Positions 5,833 through 8,947 of a stretch of DNA of 8,947 nucleotides are shown here, piece after piece. The position numbers and the translations under genes were made by a program. Numbering within the stretch: the first letter of the stretch is position 1; each line of letters begins with the position of its first letter. Below the pieces are notes generated by a model. The model ran no database searches. It had not been told where the DNA came from and saw nothing but the letters and a program-made list of their open reading frames with translations. Source of the stretch: an uncultured Eubacteriales bacterium (GTDB taxonomy: Bacteria; Bacillota; Clostridia; Christensenellales; Christensenellaceae); assembly GCA_900554725.1 (NCBI GenBank), contig USII01000034.1, forward strand, positions 1-8,947. Direction: 5' to 3'.

Positions 5833-6657
5833 TTGTTTGGGTATGTGAGTGTCAAGAAGGAAGAGCTTCTGGTAAAAGAATATGAAACCTTCCGCGCCTA
5901 TTACTGTGGCCTTTGCCGTTTTCTTGCTGCCTACGGCCAGAAAGCGCGGCTGCTTCTTAATTACGATTGCACTTTCCTATACCTGCTGGGTTCCGCCCTT
6001 GCGCAGGAGCGCCCGGATTATCAGGCAGTGCGCTGCGCAGCGCATCCCACCCGCAAAACGCCGCGGACGCTGACGGCAGGCGGCCAATATGCGGCGGCTG
6101 TCAATATCCTTCTTGGCTACTATAGCTTGAAGGATCACGCGCAGGACAGGAAAAACCCGTTTTTTGGCGCAGCGGCAGGGGTACACCGGCGGGCTCTTAA
6201 AAAGGCCGCGAAACGATACCCTGCGGCGGCGCAGGCAGCGCAGCGGCAGATGCAGGCGCAGGCGGCGCTGGAGCAGCAGGGCTGCTCGGATATCGACCAG
6301 GCAGCAGATGCCTCTGCACAGCTGTTAAGCGAACTGTTTTTGCCCCTGGGCAGCCAGAAAAAGGTGCTTTCCGTGCTGGGATACCACATTGGGCGCTATA
6401 TCTATCTTATCGATGCGGCCGATGATTTGCTGCAGGATGCCAAGGCGGGAAGCTACAACCCGTTTTTGCAGCGTTTCGGGCAGGATAGGGAAGCAATTGA
6501 GAAAAGCGTGCGCTTTCATCTGCTGAATTCGGCAGCCGAAGCGGGCCGGGCGCTGGATTTGCTGGAGTTAAAGCGGCATCAGGGAATTTTGGAAAATATT
6601 ATCTATAAGGGTATTCCTGCCAGAATAGAACAAGTTCTCTTAAAGCTCTGCCCATAG
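5833..6657 (+). CDS. DUF5685 family protein
   Basis: A DUF5685 protein of 274 aa, function unknown. It begins at TTG 5833 with GGAGG 8 nt upstream, and the N-terminus MFGYVSVKKEELLVKEYE is the family signature start. Conserved features are YYCGLC (23-28), YDC (44-46), CxxH in RCAAHP (68-71), NILLGYYSLKDHAQD (91-105) and YLIDAADDLLQDAKAGSYNP (191-210). The two Asp-rich segments (DHAQD and DDLLQD) lie on predicted helices and recall the paired Asp motifs of class I isoprenyl/terpene synthases; that similarity is my inference. The Cys/His set may bind metal. It has no signal peptide or clear membrane helix. An 88-nt gap separates it from the J-domain gene; the pair recurs in Clostridia, to my knowledge. 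Confidence 0.85.
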   Translation: MFGYVSVKKEELLVKEYETFRAYYCGLCRFLAAYGQKARLLLNYDCTFLYLLGSALAQERPDYQAVRCAAHPTRKTPRTLTAGGQYAAAVNILLGYYSLKDHAQDRKNPFFGAAAGVHRRALKKAAKRYPAAAQAAQRQMQAQAALEQQGCSDIDQAADASAQLLSELFLPLGSQKKVLSVLGYHIGRYIYLIDAADDLLQDAKAGSYNPFLQRFGQDREAIEKSVRFHLLNSAAEAGRALDLLELKRHQGILENIIYKGIPARIEQVLLKLCP

Positions 6658-6745
6658 CGGTAAAAGTGAAAGTCCATATGCGGCATGCGGGCAGGGAGAA
6701 ATATTTTTTATAGAGCAGACGGTCACCGGGAAAGGAAAGAAAAAA

Positions 6746-7363
6746 GTGAACCCATATCAGGTGCTGGGTGTGAGCGAAACGGCAACAGACGAGGAAGTAA
6801 AAGCGGCATATCGCCGGATGGTGAAAAAATACCATCCTGATAGGTATACCGATAGCGCGCTGAAAGAGCAGGCTTCGGAGAAGCTTAAGGAAGTCAACGC
6901 CGCATACGATGCGATTGTGAAAATCCGCAAGGGGGAAGACCCTGGCGCTGGGGCAGGCGGCTACTCCTCTGCCTACGGCATGGGAGGGCGGCAGTACCGC
7001 TACCATTCGCAGTATCAGGGAACGCAGCGCTATGCTCCGGTAAAGGAGAAAATTCGCGTTGGAGATATTGGCGCGGCAGAGGCTATTTTGGATAGCATGG
7101 GTATGCGGGATGCTGAGTGGCACTATTGGAAGGGCATTATTCTGCGGCAGCGCGGCTGGTACGATGGTGCGCGCCAGCATTTCATGCAGGCGCATCAGAT
7201 GGATCCTTCCAATGAAGAGTATGTTCGGGCATTCTATTCTGTAAACGATCCATCTGGTTTTGGCGGCTATGGCGCGCCGCGCGCAAATAGTATGGACGAT
7301 TGCTGCCAGATTTGTATTCCGCTCTGGTGCTGCTGCGGCCCGGGGCCGGGGCCCTGCTGCTAG
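6746..7363 (+). CDS. J-domain protein with TPR-like segment and Cys-rich tail
   Basis: A DnaJ-type co-chaperone-like protein of 205 aa starting at GTG 6746, with AAAGGAAAG upstream. The J domain occupies residues 1-62 (MNPYQVLGVSETATDEEVKAAY) with the HPD motif at 30-32, which stimulates the DnaK ATPase. A Gly/Tyr/Gln-rich linker follows (about 66-95). Residues 105-165 form helical-repeat-like pairs (GDIGAAEAILD, EWHYWKGIILRQRGWYDGARQHFMQA) similar to a TPR. The last 20 residues hold eight Cys (DDCCQIC, WCCC, PCC), possibly a metal or membrane-associated, acylated tail. It lacks the DnaJ zinc-finger and substrate-binding domains, so it is a specialised J protein rather than DnaJ. It sits between the DUF5685 gene and a membrane protein gene, probably in one operon. 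Confidence 0.9.
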   Translation: MNPYQVLGVSETATDEEVKAAYRRMVKKYHPDRYTDSALKEQASEKLKEVNAAYDAIVKIRKGEDPGAGAGGYSSAYGMGGRQYRYHSQYQGTQRYAPVKEKIRVGDIGAAEAILDSMGMRDAEWHYWKGIILRQRGWYDGARQHFMQAHQMDPSNEEYVRAFYSVNDPSGFGGYGAPRANSMDDCCQICIPLWCCCGPGPGPCC

Positions 7364-7405
7364 GCAGGAAGCGCACTCGCGGCAAAAGACGGCTGGGAAA
7401 AGAAA

Positions 7406-7933
7406 ATGAAAGTAGATTATTCGCAAAAAACATATCGCATCAGTTTAAGCCTGATGTGCGCTGTACTGACGCTTATCGGCATATATGTGGCAGTGATATT
7501 GCCGGCTTTTCAGCTGCTGGCATACTTTATCACGGCGCTTTTCCTCATTCCGCTGATCAGCGAAAAGGAACTTGGCACAAGCATTCTCATGTTTTTTGGG
7601 GTATACCTGTTCAGCCTGCTGCTGGTTCCTGGTTTTACCAGTTCGCTTCCCTACTTGCTGTTTTTTGGGCACTATGGTATCGTCTGGTACTTTTGTGCAA
7701 AGGCTAAGGACAAGCTGACAACTTTCCTTTTGAGGCTGATATATAGCAATGTGTGTATGGTCCTTATCTATCTATTGGCGGCGGAGGCCGTTGTGGATAG
7801 CTTTATCGCCAGCATTTCCATGGGCTGGAGGATTGCACTGGCGCAGGTGGTATTTGTGGTTTACAGTTTTCTTTACGGCAAGGCGCTGGATTTCTACCGG
7901 GCTTTTTTGCGCGGCCCGCTGCTTGGGGAATAG
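7406..7933 (+). CDS. Unrecognised multi-spanning membrane protein
   Basis: I do not recognise this family. The protein of 175 aa has about six hydrophobic segments: residues 11-32, 34-51, 57-75, 78-97, 108-128 and 139-160. Short charged loops separate them (ISEKELGTS, AKAKDKL), and there is a basic C-terminal end (YGKALDFYRAFLRG). The start is ATG 7406, with only a weak ribosome binding site (GGGAAAAG). Codon use matches its neighbours. It follows the J-domain gene by 42 nt and precedes the FHA-like gene by 65 nt, so it may be co-transcribed with both. The size and helix count would suit a small transporter component or a partner of the cell-wall machinery encoded downstream, but no motif supports either choice. 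Confidence 0.82.
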   Translation: MKVDYSQKTYRISLSLMCAVLTLIGIYVAVILPAFQLLAYFITALFLIPLISEKELGTSILMFFGVYLFSLLLVPGFTSSLPYLLFFGHYGIVWYFCAKAKDKLTTFLLRLIYSNVCMVLIYLLAAEAVVDSFIASISMGWRIALAQVVFVVYSFLYGKALDFYRAFLRGPLLGE

Positions 7934-7998
7934 GCTGTGCCTTGCAGGCGCGCCCTAAAAAGGGCGGCCCAAAGAAACCCGCAAGGAGGTTGGGATAA

Positions 7999-8463
7999 TT
8001 GGCACAATTATATGATACGCTCTCCTTCGTGTTCCGCTATTGGTTTTTATTCCTGGCAGCGATGATGCTGCTCTTGCTTGTGTTGAATTCCCGCTCGGAA
8101 TATCGGGAGCGCAAGGCGGTTATGGGGGAAGTGGGCCAGTATATCGGATATTTGGAAATTGTAGGCGGGGCGGATGACTCCTATGGCGTGCGTATCGGGC
8201 TGATGGCGGAAAACCTGGTGGGCAGCGGAAAAAGTGCGGATATCATCATAAACGATAGGAGTGTCTTAAAAAACCATGCGATGATTGTGCGCAAAGATAA
8301 GGGAGTTATGCTGCAGCCGCTTTCAGAAAAGGCCGAAATAAAAATCAACGGCAGGCGTGCAGTGCGCGCGTACCGCATTTCTACTGGCGATATTGTAAGC
8401 TTTGGGGATATTGATGCGAAGGTTTATCTGAAGCCCCAGAAAGGAGGGGCAAATGACCATTAG
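7999..8463 (+). CDS. Membrane-anchored FHA-like domain protein
   Basis: The protein has 154 aa and begins at TTG 7999 with AAGGAGG 9 nt upstream. Residues 8-30 form a single N-terminal membrane helix (LSFVFRYWFLFLAAMMLLLL). Residues about 65-145 resemble a forkhead-associated domain: NLVGSGKSADIIIND, then VLKNHAMIV, INGRR (116-120), and STGDIVSFG (128-136). The usual phosphothreonine-contacting Arg of GR is Ser76, and the Ser of the SxxH motif is Leu90, while His93 and the Asn of NG (117) remain, so phosphothreonine recognition is doubtful. Its last 11 nt overlap the start of a FtsW/RodA-family gene, so it probably works at the membrane with cell-wall synthesis proteins, as FHA proteins do beside rodA/pbp genes in other Gram-positive bacteria. 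Confidence 0.87.
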   Translation: MAQLYDTLSFVFRYWFLFLAAMMLLLLVLNSRSEYRERKAVMGEVGQYIGYLEIVGGADDSYGVRIGLMAENLVGSGKSADIIINDRSVLKNHAMIVRKDKGVMLQPLSEKAEIKINGRRAVRAYRISTGDIVSFGDIDAKVYLKPQKGGANDH

Positions 8464-8947
8464 AAGAAGGAGCACGGCGGCGCTGCTGTTTTTACAAGTG
8501 CTTTTTGTGCTGAGCGCCTTCGGGCTGCTATGCTTTCAAGGAGGGCAGTTTCATTTGCAGGCTGCAATTGCCGGATTGGTTCTATGTTTTTTTAACCTGT
8601 TCTCCTATAACATCTTAAAATCCTGCTTTAAGCACCTGGATCGTTTCTGCCTGATTGTGGCGCAGTTTTTGTGGTCGCTTGGGCTGGTGGTGATCTACCG
8701 CATGGATCCGGAGCTTGCCATCAAGCAGTTTTTAATCCTCATGGGCAGCGCATTTGTCATGGTGGCGACGATGCTCGTCATCCGAAAAAGTGTGGATTTC
8801 GGGCGGCTCAACTGGCTGTTTATGGCGCTGACATTTCTGCTGCTGGGCTCTACGCTGGTGCTGGGAGAAAGCATTGGTGGCGCGCGTAACTGGATCGACC
8901 TTGGCTTTATCACCATTCAGCCAAGTGAGTTTGCCAAAATCCTCTTT
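8453..8947 (+). CDS. FtsW/RodA/SpoVE family peptidoglycan polymerase (SEDS), N-terminal part
   Basis: This is the first 165 residues of a SEDS-family protein; the gene runs out of the window. SEDS proteins are multi-pass membrane glycosyltransferases that polymerise lipid II into peptidoglycan with a class B penicillin-binding protein. Visible here are hydrophobic segments at about 10-27, 33-55, 66-82, 91-110 and 119-138, and the family signature GARNWIDLGFITIQPSEFAK at 143-162, which includes the conserved QPSEF. The segment LGLVVIYRMDPELAIKQ (77-91) also fits the family. ATG 8453 has AAGGAGG 5-6 nt upstream and overlaps the preceding gene by 11 nt, indicating coupling. Whether it is the elongation, division or sporulation paralogue cannot be decided from this fragment; the FHA neighbour suggests a RodA-like arrangement. 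Confidence 0.94.
   Translation, partial: MTIRRRSTAALLFLQVLFVLSAFGLLCFQGGQFHLQAAIAGLVLCFFNLFSYNILKSCFKHLDRFCLIVAQFLWSLGLVVIYRMDPELAIKQFLILMGSAFVMVATMLVIRKSVDFGRLNWLFMALTFLLLGSTLVLGESIGGARNWIDLGFITIQPSEFAKILF

Noticed and set aside
6599..7426. 275-codon minus-strand frame over the J-domain gene
   Set aside because: It is antisense to an unmistakable J domain with an HPD motif and has no domain of its own.
7950..7967. Hairpin CGCCCT-AAAA-AGGGCG between the membrane protein and FHA-like genes
   Set aside because: The stem is only 6 bp and no T-run follows on the plus strand, so I do not call it a terminator.

Overview
The window looks like a chromosomal segment of an endospore-forming member of the Bacillota, probably class Clostridia. 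The evidence is a spore-coat cotJABC cluster, a typical F1-ATPase gene order, a DUF5685/J-domain gene pair of the kind known from Clostridia, strong AGGAGG ribosome binding sites and several TTG/GTG starts. Base composition looks roughly balanced, with AT-rich intergenic stretches. I cannot name the genus.

Layout. (1) Positions 1-1926, plus strand: the 3' end of the ATP synthase operon (atpG tail, atpD, atpC), closed by a very strong hairpin terminator. (2) 1927-2185: a gene-free stretch with two unexplained inverted repeats and the terminator of the next gene. (3) 2186-4395: an accessory-looking module. A minus-strand XRE/S24 (LexA/phage-CI type) repressor with intact autocleavage geometry faces a plus-strand run of short overlapping reading frames. 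Between them lie divergent promoters, a perfect palindrome and a repeated 15-bp inverted-repeat element. The last plus-strand gene carries a segment like the homing-endonuclease-associated repeat followed by a Cys-rich module, and the run ends at a terminator. (4) 4432-5671, minus strand: cotJA-cotJB-cotJC, tightly packed. (5) 5801-8947, plus strand: a sigma-A-type promoter, then a DUF5685 protein, a J-domain protein with a Cys-rich tail, an unrecognised multi-spanning membrane protein, a membrane-anchored FHA-like protein, and the start of a FtsW/RodA/SpoVE-family protein cut by the window edge.

How it fits together. The atp genes encode the catalytic and regulatory subunits of the F1 sector. 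The cotJ genes encode spore coat proteins. The FHA and FtsW/RodA genes overlap and probably belong to a cell-wall synthesis operon continuing beyond the window. The repressor module sits between housekeeping and sporulation genes and resembles a phage-type lysogeny switch, or its remnant, with small genes under a probably SOS-sensitive repressor. It is the best candidate here for something undescribed, although several of its short reading frames are weakly supported.
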